Shown: one piece after another, positions 25,399 to 34,074 of the stretch | Numbering within the stretch: the stretch's first letter is position 1 | How the letters are laid out: the number at the start of each line of letters is the position of its first letter | From: Streptomyces sp. NBC_01707 | GTDB lineage: Bacteria; Actinomycetota; Actinomycetes; Streptomycetales; Streptomycetaceae | Reading direction: 5' to 3' | Length of the DNA stretch: 64,000 nucleotides | NCBI RefSeq assembly: GCF_041438805.1 | Contig: NZ_CP109190.1 | Coordinates: forward strand, 1,984,001 to 2,048,000 | Position numbers and translations under genes: made by a program | Notes under the pieces: generated by a model | Seen by the model: only the letters and a program-made list of their open reading frames with translations | Told to the model about the DNA's origin: nothing | Databases searched by the model: none

Positions 25399-26262
25399 TC
25401 AGTACGAGGTGGTGGCGGGTGCGTCCCGGCGGCTGGCGTGCCAGGGCAGCAGGAGCTTCTCGGCGATCTCGACAGCGACGAACAGGACGACACCGATCAG
25501 GGACATCACGAGCAGCCCGGCGAAGAGCATCGGGGTGTCGAGGTTGCCGTTGGCCTGGAGGATCACGTAGCCCAGCCCCTCGTTGGCACCGACGAACTCG
25601 CCGACGACCGCCCCTGTCACAGCCAGCGTGACCGCGACCTTGAGGCCGGAGAAGAGATGTGGGAGGGAGGCCGGGAAGCGGATCTTGAGGAAGGTCTGCC
25701 AGGGCTTGGCGCCCATCGTCGCCGACAGCTGGAGCATCTCCGGGTCGACCGCCTTGAGGCCGGTGACCATGGAGATCACCACGGGGAAGAAGGCGATCAG
25801 GACGGCGATGAGGATCTTCGGTGCGATGCCGAAGCCGAGCCAGACCACGAACAGCGGTGCGATGGCGATCTTCGGTACGACCTGGGCGAACAGCAGAATC
25901 GGGTAGAGCGTGCGCTCGACGGTCGAGGAGTACACCATGATCACTGCGGCCACCACGCCGACGGCCACCGCGATCACGAAGCCGAGCAGCGTCTCGTACG
26001 TGGTCACCCAGCTGTGCTGCCAGAGATAACTCGTCTTGCCCGTGAGGACATCGAGAGTCGCCCCCGGTGACGGTACGAGGTAGGACTCCACCAGCTCGGC
26101 CGCCGAGATCACCCACCAGGCGACGAAGCATGCCAGCAGCAGCGCGACCGGACGCCAGCTCTGCTCGACCGCCCGCGCGAACCGCTCGGCTGCCGACGGC
26201 GCGGACCGCCGGGCAACCCCCGCCACTTCGGCGGGACTTTTGGCCAACGCGCTCTGGCTCAC
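25399..26262 (-). CDS. ABC transporter permease (SsuC/TauC/ThiX type)
   Basis: 287 residues with about six membrane helices. The binding-protein-dependent transport signature is at about 185-240: SATMGAKPWQTFLKIRFPASLPHLFSGLKVA, then the EAA-like loop and VGAVVGEFVGANEGLGYVILQA. The N-terminal 30 residues are cytoplasmic. It is the first gene of the operon permease - binding protein - ATPase and begins 71 bases from the nearest edge of the LacI-type operator. Confidence 0.92.
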   Translation of the reverse strand: MSQSALAKSPAEVAGVARRSAPSAAERFARAVEQSWRPVALLLACFVAWWVISAAELVESYLVPSPGATLDVLTGKTSYLWQHSWVTTYETLLGFVIAVAVGVVAAVIMVYSSTVERTLYPILLFAQVVPKIAIAPLFVVWLGFGIAPKILIAVLIAFFPVVISMVTGLKAVDPEMLQLSATMGAKPWQTFLKIRFPASLPHLFSGLKVAVTLAVTGAVVGEFVGANEGLGYVILQANGNLDTPMLFAGLLVMSLIGVVLFVAVEIAEKLLLPWHASRRDAPATTSY

Positions 26263-26320
26263 TTGAACTCCCTGTGCTTCGGCGGCAGTTACGGAGAGCT
26301 GTGCGATCTCGCGATGACGG

Positions 26321-26391
26321 AGAAGGCGCTTTCAGAAAGCGCTTTCTGATAAGGTGCCGCCACGCTAATGACTGCCTGCACGCATGGTCAA
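26321..26391 (-). promoter_or_regulatory. promoter with double LacI-type operator for the ABC importer operon
   Basis: On the minus strand, TTGACC (26386-26391) and TAGCGT (26362-26367) are spaced 18 bases. Thirteen bases on lies the 16-base perfect palindrome CAGAAAGCGCTTTCTG (26333-26348). An imperfect copy, AGAAGGCGCTTTC (26321-26333), abuts it and may give cooperative binding. Confidence 0.75.
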
Positions 26392-26397
26392 TAGGTC

Positions 26398-26415
26398 GTC
26401 CCGAAGTTTCGGGAC
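26398..26415. promoter_or_regulatory. inverted repeat ahead of the LacI gene
   Basis: GTCCCGAA-GT-TTCGGGAC is a perfect 8+8 inverted repeat 30 bases before the LacI start codon. It could be an autoregulatory site or a transcript hairpin. Confidence 0.4.
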
Positions 26416-26445
26416 CCTGCCGCCACCGCGCCCTTAGGAGTCGAG

Positions 26446-27558
26446 TTGAGTCAACCGGTGACGCGGGCGACGCCGGACCCTCCGGGGTCCCGGCGCGACG
26501 TCGGGACGGCGACCCATGTGACGCTCGACGCCGTCGCCCGGGAAGCCGGGGTCTCACCGGCGACCGCCTCACGGGCACTGAACGGCACGGCCCGGGTCCG
26601 CGACGATCTGCGGCAGCGGGTGCGCGCGGCGGCCGACCGGCTCGGCTACATCCCCAACGCCCACGCGCAGGCACTGGCCGGCGCCGCCAACAACCGTACG
26701 GTGGGCGTGATCTGTCATGACGTCAGTGACCCGTACTTCGCCGCGATCTCCAGTGGGGTGATGCGGGCCGCGGCGGAACAGGGGCTGCTCGTGATGCTGG
26801 CCTCGACGTTCCGTGAACCGGCCCGGGAGATCAGCTACGTCTCCATGCTGCGGGCCCAGCACGCCCGGGCGATCCTGCTGATCGGCTCGGGCTTCCAGGA
26901 CCGCGCCTGGGAGCGTGCGATGGATGCCGAACTGGAGCCGTACGTCCGGGTCGGCGGCCGGGTGGCGGTCATCAGCCGGCACCGCAGCCTGCGGGTGGAC
27001 ACCGTGCAGCCGGAGAACCGGGCGGGGGCCGCGGCGCTCGCCCGGGCGCTGGTCGACCTGGGGCATCGGACGTTCGCGGTGCTCACCGGGCCGGCCGCGC
27101 TGACCACGGTCTCCGACCGGCTGGCAGGGTTCCGGGCAGGGCTCGCCGAGGCGGGCATCGGGCTCGGGCAGGTGGTGGAGGGGGCGTTCACCCGTGACGG
27201 CGGGTACGAGGCGGCCCGGCGGCTGCTGCTCGATGCGGGGCGGGCGCCGTCCCGGTCACGGCCGACGTGCGTGTTCGCGGTGACCGACGTGATGGCGGTC
27301 GGCGCGTTGGCGGCTCTGCGCGAGGCGGGGTTGCGGGTGCCGGAGGATGTGTCGCTGGCCGGGTTCGACGACATTCCGCTGGTACGGGAGCTGTCGCCGC
27401 CGCTCACCACCGTGGCGCTGCCGCTGACATCGATGGGCGAGAGCGTGATGGCACTGGCGTTGCGGGACACGAGGGCGGTGCGCAGGGCGCGGGTGGTGCG
27501 GGTGGAGGGGGAAGTGGTGCTGCGGGGCAGTACGGGGGTGCCGGGGGGAGTGCGGTGA
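26446..27558 (+). CDS. LacI family transcriptional regulator
   Basis: 370 residues. HTH: VTLDAVAREAGVSPATASRALNG at about 25-47, with the hinge helix AHAQALAGA. The periplasmic-binding-like domain has the usual blocks GVICHDVSDPYFAAI, GHRTFAVLTGP and EDVSLAGFDDIPLVRELSPPLTTV. The start is TTG 26446 with AGGAG five bases upstream. The HTH recognition helix (SPATASRAL) is of the type that binds palindromes with central CG, compatible with the GAAAGCGCTTTC sites upstream of the divergent importer, the ThuA gene and the Gfo/Idh/MocA operon. The inducer is probably a sugar. Confidence 0.93.
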   Translation: MSQPVTRATPDPPGSRRDVGTATHVTLDAVAREAGVSPATASRALNGTARVRDDLRQRVRAAADRLGYIPNAHAQALAGAANNRTVGVICHDVSDPYFAAISSGVMRAAAEQGLLVMLASTFREPAREISYVSMLRAQHARAILLIGSGFQDRAWERAMDAELEPYVRVGGRVAVISRHRSLRVDTVQPENRAGAAALARALVDLGHRTFAVLTGPAALTTVSDRLAGFRAGLAEAGIGLGQVVEGAFTRDGGYEAARRLLLDAGRAPSRSRPTCVFAVTDVMAVGALAALREAGLRVPEDVSLAGFDDIPLVRELSPPLTTVALPLTSMGESVMALALRDTRAVRRARVVRVEGEVVLRGSTGVPGGVR

Positions 27559-27578
27559 CCGATGGCACCCGGAGCGCG

Positions 27579-27664
27579 CTGCGTCCTCAATCACCCCCAT
27601 AGCCTTGAGGGCATGGGAAGGGCCGCATCGACGGCCTTGACTGTGCCGGCGATTGAGGACGCAG
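27579..27664. repeat. long-stem inverted repeat between convergent genes
   Basis: CTGCGTCCTCAATC (27579-27592) and GATTGAGGACGCAG (27651-27664) are perfect 14-base complements enclosing 58 bases, which contain a smaller GGCCG/CGGCC hairpin. The sequence around GCCGGCGATTGAGGAC resembles a dispersed intergenic element often seen in Streptomyces (from memory, not checked). Likely a terminator or a mobile extragenic palindrome. Confidence 0.6.
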
Positions 27665-27695
27665 CCGTCCACCACGATCGCGTCAGGACGTAGTC

Positions 27696-29906
27696 CTACG
27701 GGTGGATCAGGACCTGGGACAGGGCGACCCGCCCCGTTCCCGGCACCGCGATCCTCACCGTGCGGGTCCGGCTGTCCAGGTCGAGGACCGTCGGGCGCAG
27801 TGCCTTGCCGCTCACGTGGACCGTGCCGTCGTCGGTGATGACGTCGAAGTCGGCGGTCGTCGTCGACGAGTTGTTCCAGATCTCGATCTGGCGGATGTGC
27901 TTCGTCGCGCCCAGGTCGACCTGCCACCAGGCACCCGCCTCGGACAGCGTGCGGGTGTCCGTGTTGGTGTCGGCGTCGAGGGCGAGCCCGGCGCCCGCCG
28001 TGCCCTCGGTGGAGGACTGGGTGGCGGTGCCCGTGCGGGCGAGGTCGGTGCGCAGCTGCTCCACCGGGCCGCCGTGGGCGCCGGCCCGTGCGGCGACGGC
28101 GAGGGCTTCGGCCGGCAGCCTGTCCAGGCCCGTGCAGTTGTCCGTCATGACGGATCCCGTCCCGGCGAGGGCGGGCGCGGCGGTGTCGGTCCAGTTGGCG
28201 CGGGCGGTGTTCTGGATGCCGTAGTCCGCCCAGTTGGAGACCCACTTGTAGCCGATACGGGTGATCACGTTGTTCTGGACGGTGATGTGCGAGGACTGCT
28301 CGTCGAGGTAGATCCCGTTGCCGTCGCGCTCGGTGTTGCCGAAGGCTGAGCGGTTGATGTAGTTGCCGGACAGGACCGTGCCGGGCTGGGCGCCCTGGGT
28401 GTAGATCGCGCCGCCGTCGTGCTGTTGCTGTGCGACCTCCATGACGTTCGTGATCCGGTTGTCGGTCACCTTGTTGTCGCGCAGTACGGACTGCTGAGCC
28501 TCGGGCTGGTTCCAGCCCCAGCCGACCGAGATGCCGGAGTACGGGAGGTGGTCGATGCTGTTGTGGTCGACGGTCAGCTCGGCCTCGTATCCGGCCCAGA
28601 TTCCCACCGAGTCGGTGTACTCGACACCGGAGCGGGTGATCGTGTTGTACGCGATCGTGTTCCGCTCCCCCGCGAGCGAGGCGTCGGGCTTCGGCTCGGT
28701 GTCGCCCACGTAGACCGCCCCCGACGACAGGTCGGTGAATGCGGAGCGGGTCAGGGAGCTGTCCTTCGTGCCTGCCTCGAGTATCGCGCCCGCTCCGCCG
28801 AGGTGGCTGAACCGGGCGTTCTCGATGGAGATGTGCTGTCCGCCGCGGACGGTGACCGCGGCGGACGGCTTGGTGTAGAAGCGGCCCGCATGGTCCACGG
28901 GTCCGGTGGCTCCGGTCAGGGTGAGACCGGCCTGCATACCCGCGTAGCCCTCTTCGGTGTCGGGCCGGCGGTACGCCGCATACGCGAAGCCGATCCCGTT
29001 GACGACGACGTCGTGGGCTCCGTCGACGACGAGCAGCTGTTCGGTGTGCGGAGTGAGGGCCTGCGCGCGGTTCATGTTCTCGCCCTTGCGCGGCAGGTAG
29101 GTGACGGTGCGTTCCTCGGAGTCCCAGACGAACTCCCCCGGCTGGTCGCGCAGTTCGGGGGCGTTCTCGAAGAAGGCGACGCCGCTGTAGCGGGTGGAGT
29201 CGACCGTTGTGGTGTCCCAGGCGGGTCCGGTGCGGTTGGTGCCGCTCGCGGAGTTGGTCCAGCAGGGCTGGTCGAAGGTGAGCAGGTCGCCGCTGACGCC
29301 GGCGATCCGGCAGTGGTAGTTGCGCCAGCGGACCCGGATGACGGCTTCGGCGTCGGTGGGCCGCTGCCAGTCGGCGATGCCGGTGGCCTTCGCCCCGGTC
29401 ATACCGGTCCTGGTGGCGTCGCAGACGCTCGCCGCGCACGCCTGGCCACGGGCACGGACGGCGCGCCTGCCGTCGACGAAGAGCTGACGCGGGGTGACTC
29501 CGGCGGCGACACCGGCGGTCCACGTGCCGTCGGTGTTCTGCTTCCAGCCGGCTATGGCCCGGCCGCCGGACAGGACGGGCCGGGCCCCGGGTGCGGCGGT
29601 CCAGGTGACGGTGTGTCCGTCCGTCCCGGAGTCCTCGGCGCCGAGCCGCAGGGGTGCGTCGAGGTGGTACGTACCGTCTTCGAGCAGGACGCGGATGTCA
29701 CGGCCGGTCTCGGTGCGGGCGCGGTCGCGGGCGCCTTCCAGGGAGCACGGGCGCACGACCGTACAGGTGGTGCCGTGGCCGTCGGGTATCGCGTACAGGG
29801 TGCGGGCGCCGGATGCCGCCGCGGTCGGGGCTGCGACGAGGGCGGCCAGGGCCGCGGCGGTGACGGCGGCGGCGGTTCTCCGTATGACGTTCATCCGACG
29901 GTTCAT
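27696..29906 (-). CDS. secreted right-handed beta-helix polysaccharide enzyme with discoidin-like C-terminus
   Basis: 736 residues. Sec signal after MNRRMNVIRR, cleaved near AAA-SG. The N-terminal part GHGTTCTVVRPCSLEGARDRART is typical of parallel beta-helix 'pectate lyase-like' proteins. The helix rungs lie at about 300-580 (HISIENARFSHLGGAGAIL, DSVGIWAGYEAELTVDHNSI, HDGGAIYTQGAQPG). The final 140 residues read as an F5/8-type carbohydrate-binding domain (WWQVDLGATKHIRQIEIWNNS). A glycan lyase or hydrolase role is likely; the substrate is unknown. ATG 29906 overlaps the preceding peptidase stop by four bases. Last gene of the LplB-LplC-binding protein operon. Confidence 0.85.
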   Translation of the reverse strand: MNRRMNVIRRTAAAVTAAALAALVAAPTAAASGARTLYAIPDGHGTTCTVVRPCSLEGARDRARTETGRDIRVLLEDGTYHLDAPLRLGAEDSGTDGHTVTWTAAPGARPVLSGGRAIAGWKQNTDGTWTAGVAAGVTPRQLFVDGRRAVRARGQACAASVCDATRTGMTGAKATGIADWQRPTDAEAVIRVRWRNYHCRIAGVSGDLLTFDQPCWTNSASGTNRTGPAWDTTTVDSTRYSGVAFFENAPELRDQPGEFVWDSEERTVTYLPRKGENMNRAQALTPHTEQLLVVDGAHDVVVNGIGFAYAAYRRPDTEEGYAGMQAGLTLTGATGPVDHAGRFYTKPSAAVTVRGGQHISIENARFSHLGGAGAILEAGTKDSSLTRSAFTDLSSGAVYVGDTEPKPDASLAGERNTIAYNTITRSGVEYTDSVGIWAGYEAELTVDHNSIDHLPYSGISVGWGWNQPEAQQSVLRDNKVTDNRITNVMEVAQQQHDGGAIYTQGAQPGTVLSGNYINRSAFGNTERDGNGIYLDEQSSHITVQNNVITRIGYKWVSNWADYGIQNTARANWTDTAAPALAGTGSVMTDNCTGLDRLPAEALAVAARAGAHGGPVEQLRTDLARTGTATQSSTEGTAGAGLALDADTNTDTRTLSEAGAWWQVDLGATKHIRQIEIWNNSSTTTADFDVITDDGTVHVSGKALRPTVLDLDSRTRTVRIAVPGTGRVALSQVLIHP

Positions 29907-31378
29907 GCGGCGGCCTTCCAGTCGGGGTGGCCCGGCATGGGCGGGTTCAGCGCTCCGAAGAGCCAGTCGCGCAGGAACGCGTCGAGGGACGGATCGCCGG
30001 TGACCTCGACGGTGTGGGCGATGAACTCCTCGCTGGTGTAGGTGGAGTCCTTGAAGCGCTTCACCCACTCCCGCATGACCTTGTCGAACGTCCGCCGACC
30101 GATCTGCCGACTCAGGGCGTACAGGACGAGCGCGCCGCCGTCGTAGATGTTGGTTCCGCCGAGCGCCTTGGGCAGTCCGGGCGGGCCGTCCGCGGCTCGG
30201 ATCGCGTCGAGCTTCTCGTACGTGGCCTTCATCTTGTCCGCGAAGACCGACCAGCCGCGCTCCTCGCCGTACAGCCCGGCGTAGTAGACGGCGGGGCCCT
30301 CGTTGAGCCAGGCCTGCTGCCAGTTGTCGGGGGTGACCGAGTCGCCGAACCACTGGTGGGTCAGCTCGTGGACCATGGTCGTCTCGTAGCCCGGTTGGCC
30401 GTTGGCGTTGAGCTTGAACCAGTTGGTGGAGAAGAGGGAAAGGGTCTGGTTCTCCAGGGCGTCGGTGTATCCGTCGTAGATGTGGAGGCCGTACACGGAG
30501 AACGGGTAGCGGCCGAACTTCGCCTCCAGCCAGGCCAGATGGTCGGCGGTACGGGCGACGATCGGGCCGTACTTGTCCTCCTGACCCTGCGGGACGATGT
30601 GTCGCAGCGGCAGTCCGCGGTGGCTGGTGCCGTACAGGTAGGTGCCCTTGACGACGGCGATGCCGATGAGTTCGGTCGCCATCCGCTCGCGCAGGGCGAA
30701 GTGCCAGACGGTGGAGCCGTCGGCTCGCGGGGTCCTGTCGAGCAGTTCGCCGTTGGCCGTGGCGACGTAGCCCTGCGGCGCGCTGACGTGGAAGGTCCAG
30801 GTGGCCTTGTCGGACGGGGTGTCGTTGCAGGGCAGGAAGGTGTCGGCGCGGGAGGACTGGGCGGCCGAGGCGAAGCCGCCGTCGGTGCCGAACTTCCAGC
30901 CGGTGAGGCCGAGTCGGGGTGCCTTTCCGTTGCCGTGGTAACGGATCTCGACGGTGAACGCCTGCCCGCGGTGCAGCGGTCGGCCGGGGGTGACGGTGAG
31001 TTCCTGGCCGCTCTTGCCCGCCGACAACGCCCATTCCGCGGTGCGGCCCCCGACGTCGACGGAGTCGATGGTGTGGCCGTCGGTGTCCAGGTTGAAGGCG
31101 GACAGATCCTGGGTCGCCTTCGCGTCGATCTTCACCACGGCGGTGAAGTCGTAGGTCACCGGGGTGAAGTCGAAGGTCAGGTCGTAGTGGACGACCTGGT
31201 AGCCGCCGTTGCCGAGGGTCGGGAAGAGCGGGTCGCCGACGCCGTCGGAGCCGGGGGCCGGGTCGAAGCCGTGGCTTCGGGCACTGGCCGGCGAGCCGAG
31301 GACGGGTACGGCGACGGCCGCCGCCACAGCCGCGGCGCCGAGCCGGAGTGCGGATCGTCTGCTGGTGGAAGCGGTCAT
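29903..31378 (-). CDS. Tat-exported M1 family metallopeptidase
   Basis: 491 residues. Tat signal TSRRSALRLGAAAVAAAVAVPVLG at the N-terminus. The zinc motif HELTHQWFGD lies near residue 337 (HExxH), followed by LNEGPAVYY, whose Glu is the third ligand. DALENQT replaces the usual GAMEN exopeptidase motif, with the acidic residue kept. The N-terminal beta domain (VVHYDLTFDFTPVTYDF, TFLPCNDTPSDKATW) is as in M1 aminopeptidases. The C-terminal helical domain is short. It starts one base into the binding protein's stop codon, so it is translationally coupled to a sugar importer, an odd partner. Confidence 0.9.
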   Translation of the reverse strand: MTASTSRRSALRLGAAAVAAAVAVPVLGSPASARSHGFDPAPGSDGVGDPLFPTLGNGGYQVVHYDLTFDFTPVTYDFTAVVKIDAKATQDLSAFNLDTDGHTIDSVDVGGRTAEWALSAGKSGQELTVTPGRPLHRGQAFTVEIRYHGNGKAPRLGLTGWKFGTDGGFASAAQSSRADTFLPCNDTPSDKATWTFHVSAPQGYVATANGELLDRTPRADGSTVWHFALRERMATELIGIAVVKGTYLYGTSHRGLPLRHIVPQGQEDKYGPIVARTADHLAWLEAKFGRYPFSVYGLHIYDGYTDALENQTLSLFSTNWFKLNANGQPGYETTMVHELTHQWFGDSVTPDNWQQAWLNEGPAVYYAGLYGEERGWSVFADKMKATYEKLDAIRAADGPPGLPKALGGTNIYDGGALVLYALSRQIGRRTFDKVMREWVKRFKDSTYTSEEFIAHTVEVTGDPSLDAFLRDWLFGALNPPMPGHPDWKAAA

Positions 31379-33051
31379 CACTTCTTGCCCTTCTGGACGG
31401 CCTCTTCGAATTCGCCACGGGCCTGCTCGCCGCCCTTGGCCAGGTAGTCCTTGACCAGCTGGTCGTAGGCGGACAGGGGCTTGCGGCCGGCGATGATGTC
31501 CTTCAGCCCGTCCTGCTTCAGCGTGTAGAGGCTGCCGGACCCCTTCGAGTCCCAGGTGGGCGAGGAGTACTGAAGGGTCGGGTCCGGCACCATCATCGGG
31601 ATCATCTTGGTGAACGCGTCGTGGACGTGGCGCACGCCTTCCTCGGAGTCGGCACTGAAGATCGCGGGGACGGCCGAGGCCGCGAACTTCCACGGCACGG
31701 TGACGTCCTGGGTGCCCTGCTTGGTGAGGGCCGGGTTCCCCTTGTCGTCGCGGGTGAAGTCGGCCCCCTCGACGCCGTAGTTGATCAGCGTGTACTCCTC
31801 GCTGCCGAACGGCGAGGCGGCGAAGTCGGCAAGTGCGAGGATCTGCTCGACGCGGTCGTCGGAGGCCTTCTTGATGTGCGTGTTCTGCAGGGCGATGTTG
31901 TCCATCCAGGCGATGGCGTCCTTGCCGACCGGGACGAAGGGGCGCGGGTCGTACTTCTTGTCGATCGCCTTCATTGCGGCGACATAGCCGACGCCGGGCG
32001 CGAGGTAGCTCGGCATTCCGTCGTAGACGTACGCGCCCTTGCCGTTCTTGAACATGTCCGTGTACTGGGCCTTCTGCGCCCCGGACATCTGGAGGGTGCC
32101 GGGGTAGAAGCAGCCCGCCTTGTACAGCTCGCGGGCGGTCTCCACGGCCTTGCGGAACTCCGGCGTCTCCAGATCGGAGATGAACTTGCCGGTCGTGGCG
32201 TCCAGCCGCCAGGAGAACGGGGCGCCCGCCGACATCGCGAGCACGCTCGTGATGCCTGCGATGATCGCGTACTGGTCCTTCTTCGGGCGGGTCAGCTCCT
32301 TGCACAGCTCGACGAACCTGTCGAGGTCGGTGATCTGGTCGAGGTTGCTGACACCGATCTCCTCGAACAGGTCGTGACGGTAGAAGCCCGCGCCGCCGGT
32401 GCCTGTGCGGGCGATCGGCAGACCGTACAGCTTCCCGCCGAAGACGGCGGCCTGCCAGGCGCCCTTCGGGATCGCGGCCAGGTTCGGGTAGTCCTTGACT
32501 TTGTCCCCGGCGAGGAACGGTGTCAGGTCGGCGCACTTGGCCTGGAGGAAGGCTGCCTTGTTGTCGACACCTCCGGACTCCGGGTACATGAAGAGATCCG
32601 GCAGGCTGTCGCTGGCGACCATGGTGGAGAACTTGGTGCCGTAGTCGTCGGCCGGGACGGCGGTGATGTCCACCTGGCCGCCGAGGAGTTTCTCGATCTG
32701 CTGCCAGGCGGCGTTCTTCCCGCGCGCGGGCGGCGGCGGGGAGAACGTCTCCATCGTCGCGCTGATCGGCTTCGCGCCCGCCAGTGGAGTGCCCTTGGTG
32801 GCCCGCAGTGGCTTGGCCGGGTAGCTGAAGAAGCCCTGCGGGACTCCGGCGGCGGTGCCCTGGAGGTCGGCCTCGAGACCGATGTTGCGCACCGCGGTGT
32901 TCGGCAGCAGTGAGGCGCTCTTGGCCTCCGCCTTGGCGGTCGTGCCGCCGTCGCCGCAGGCGGCGAGCAGCGGGGCGGCGGCCAGACCGAGGCCGATGCC
33001 CGCACCCATGCGGAACAGCGATCTGCGGTTGATGGGGGTGGAGCTCGACAC
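31378..33051 (-). CDS. extracellular solute-binding lipoprotein (LplA type)
   Basis: 557 residues, long for a sugar-binding protein, as in the LplA/YtcQ group that binds oligosaccharides. RRSLFRMGAGIGLGLAAAPLLAAC gives both an RR signal and a lipobox with Cys at about residue 32. Typical segments are FMYPESGG, YGLPIARTG, FYRHDLFEEIG and APFSWRL. It is third in an operon after the LplB- and LplC-type permeases. No ATPase gene is present nearby, so a shared MsiK-type ATPase elsewhere is expected (known for Streptomyces sugar importers). Confidence 0.92.
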   Translation of the reverse strand: MSSSTPINRRSLFRMGAGIGLGLAAAPLLAACGDGGTTAKAEAKSASLLPNTAVRNIGLEADLQGTAAGVPQGFFSYPAKPLRATKGTPLAGAKPISATMETFSPPPPARGKNAAWQQIEKLLGGQVDITAVPADDYGTKFSTMVASDSLPDLFMYPESGGVDNKAAFLQAKCADLTPFLAGDKVKDYPNLAAIPKGAWQAAVFGGKLYGLPIARTGTGGAGFYRHDLFEEIGVSNLDQITDLDRFVELCKELTRPKKDQYAIIAGITSVLAMSAGAPFSWRLDATTGKFISDLETPEFRKAVETARELYKAGCFYPGTLQMSGAQKAQYTDMFKNGKGAYVYDGMPSYLAPGVGYVAAMKAIDKKYDPRPFVPVGKDAIAWMDNIALQNTHIKKASDDRVEQILALADFAASPFGSEEYTLINYGVEGADFTRDDKGNPALTKQGTQDVTVPWKFAASAVPAIFSADSEEGVRHVHDAFTKMIPMMVPDPTLQYSSPTWDSKGSGSLYTLKQDGLKDIIAGRKPLSAYDQLVKDYLAKGGEQARGEFEEAVQKGKK

Positions 33052-33105
33052 CTGGAATCTCCTTGCGAGAGAGGGACGGAGGACCGGGGGGTGGCGGGGT
33101 GACGG

Positions 33106-34074
33106 TCAGCCCTTGATGGCGCCGGTGAGCACGCCCTTGGTGAAGTAGCGCTGGAGGAACGGGTAGACGCAGAGGATCGGTACGACGGCGATCACCAGGA
33201 CGGCCATCTGTACGGCCTGCTGCGGGGCGAGCACCTCACCGGCCGATGCGGCGTTCAGGCTCTGCCCCTGGAGGACGTAGGTGCGGAGCACCATGGGCAG
33301 CGGCCACTTGTCGGAGTCGTTGAGGTACAGCAGTGAGTTGAAGAAGGCGTTCCAGTACGTCACCGCGTAGAAGAGGCTGATGACGGCGAGGACGGCCTTG
33401 GAGAGCGGCAGGACGATCCGTACGAGGATGCGGAAGTCGCCGGCGCCGTCGACCTTGGCCGCGTCGTACAGCTCCTCGGGCAGGTTCATGAAGAACGACC
33501 GCAGTACGACCAGGTTGAACGCGCTGACCAGGGTGGGCATGACGAGCGCCGCGTAGGTGTCGTACAGACCGAGGCCCTTGACCAGCAGGAAGTTGGGGAT
33601 GATGCCCGCGTTGAACAGCATGGTGAACAGCGCGGTCATCAGGATGAAGCGGGATCCTGTGACATCTCGGCGGGAGAGACCGTACGCCATGCCGACGGTG
33701 ACGAGCAGGCTGGCGAGCGTGCCGAACACCGTGATGCCGAGGCTGACGACGAGCGCCCGGGTGACGACTCCGCCGGTGAAGATGGTGCGGTAGGCGTCGG
33801 TGGTGGGGTGGTCGGGCCACAGGACAAGCCCGGAGCTTCGGATGATGTCGGACTGCGAGGCGAAGCTGGTGCCGATGACTCCGAGCAGTGGATAGGCGAC
33901 GGCGGCGACCACCACGACGACCGCGAGGGCCTTGGCGGCCTGGCCGATGCGGGTCGGCTTCTCCATCCACGGCGGCCGGCCGTCGGACTGCTTCCTGGAG
34001 CGGGGAGTACGGGGGGCCCTCTTCGCCGGTGCCGTGGATACGGATGTGGCGGGCGGTTTCTCAACGGTTAGCAC
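33106..34074 (-). CDS. carbohydrate ABC permease (LplC type)
   Basis: 322 residues with six membrane helices following a basic/Pro-rich N-terminus. The EAA-like loop AAKVDGAGDFRILVRIVLPLSKAVLAV lies near residues 205-230. The end RYFTKGVLTGAIKG is characteristic of LplC/YtcP permeases. GTG 34074 is preferred. It overlaps the LplB stop by 14 bases and has AAGGGG upstream, giving translational coupling. Second gene of the operon. Confidence 0.9.
   Translation of the reverse strand: MLTVEKPPATSVSTAPAKRAPRTPRSRKQSDGRPPWMEKPTRIGQAAKALAVVVVVAAVAYPLLGVIGTSFASQSDIIRSSGLVLWPDHPTTDAYRTIFTGGVVTRALVVSLGITVFGTLASLLVTVGMAYGLSRRDVTGSRFILMTALFTMLFNAGIIPNFLLVKGLGLYDTYAALVMPTLVSAFNLVVLRSFFMNLPEELYDAAKVDGAGDFRILVRIVLPLSKAVLAVISLFYAVTYWNAFFNSLLYLNDSDKWPLPMVLRTYVLQGQSLNAASAGEVLAPQQAVQMAVLVIAVVPILCVYPFLQRYFTKGVLTGAIKG

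Noticed and set aside
28419..30041. Plus-strand 540-codon open frame opposite the beta-helix gene
   Set aside because: No RBS, no signal, and it is opposite a gene with clear beta-helix sequence.
31378..32536. N-terminal extension of the M1 peptidase frame through the binding-protein gene
   Set aside because: The extension lies in another frame of a clear gene; the Tat signal at 31378 is the real start.
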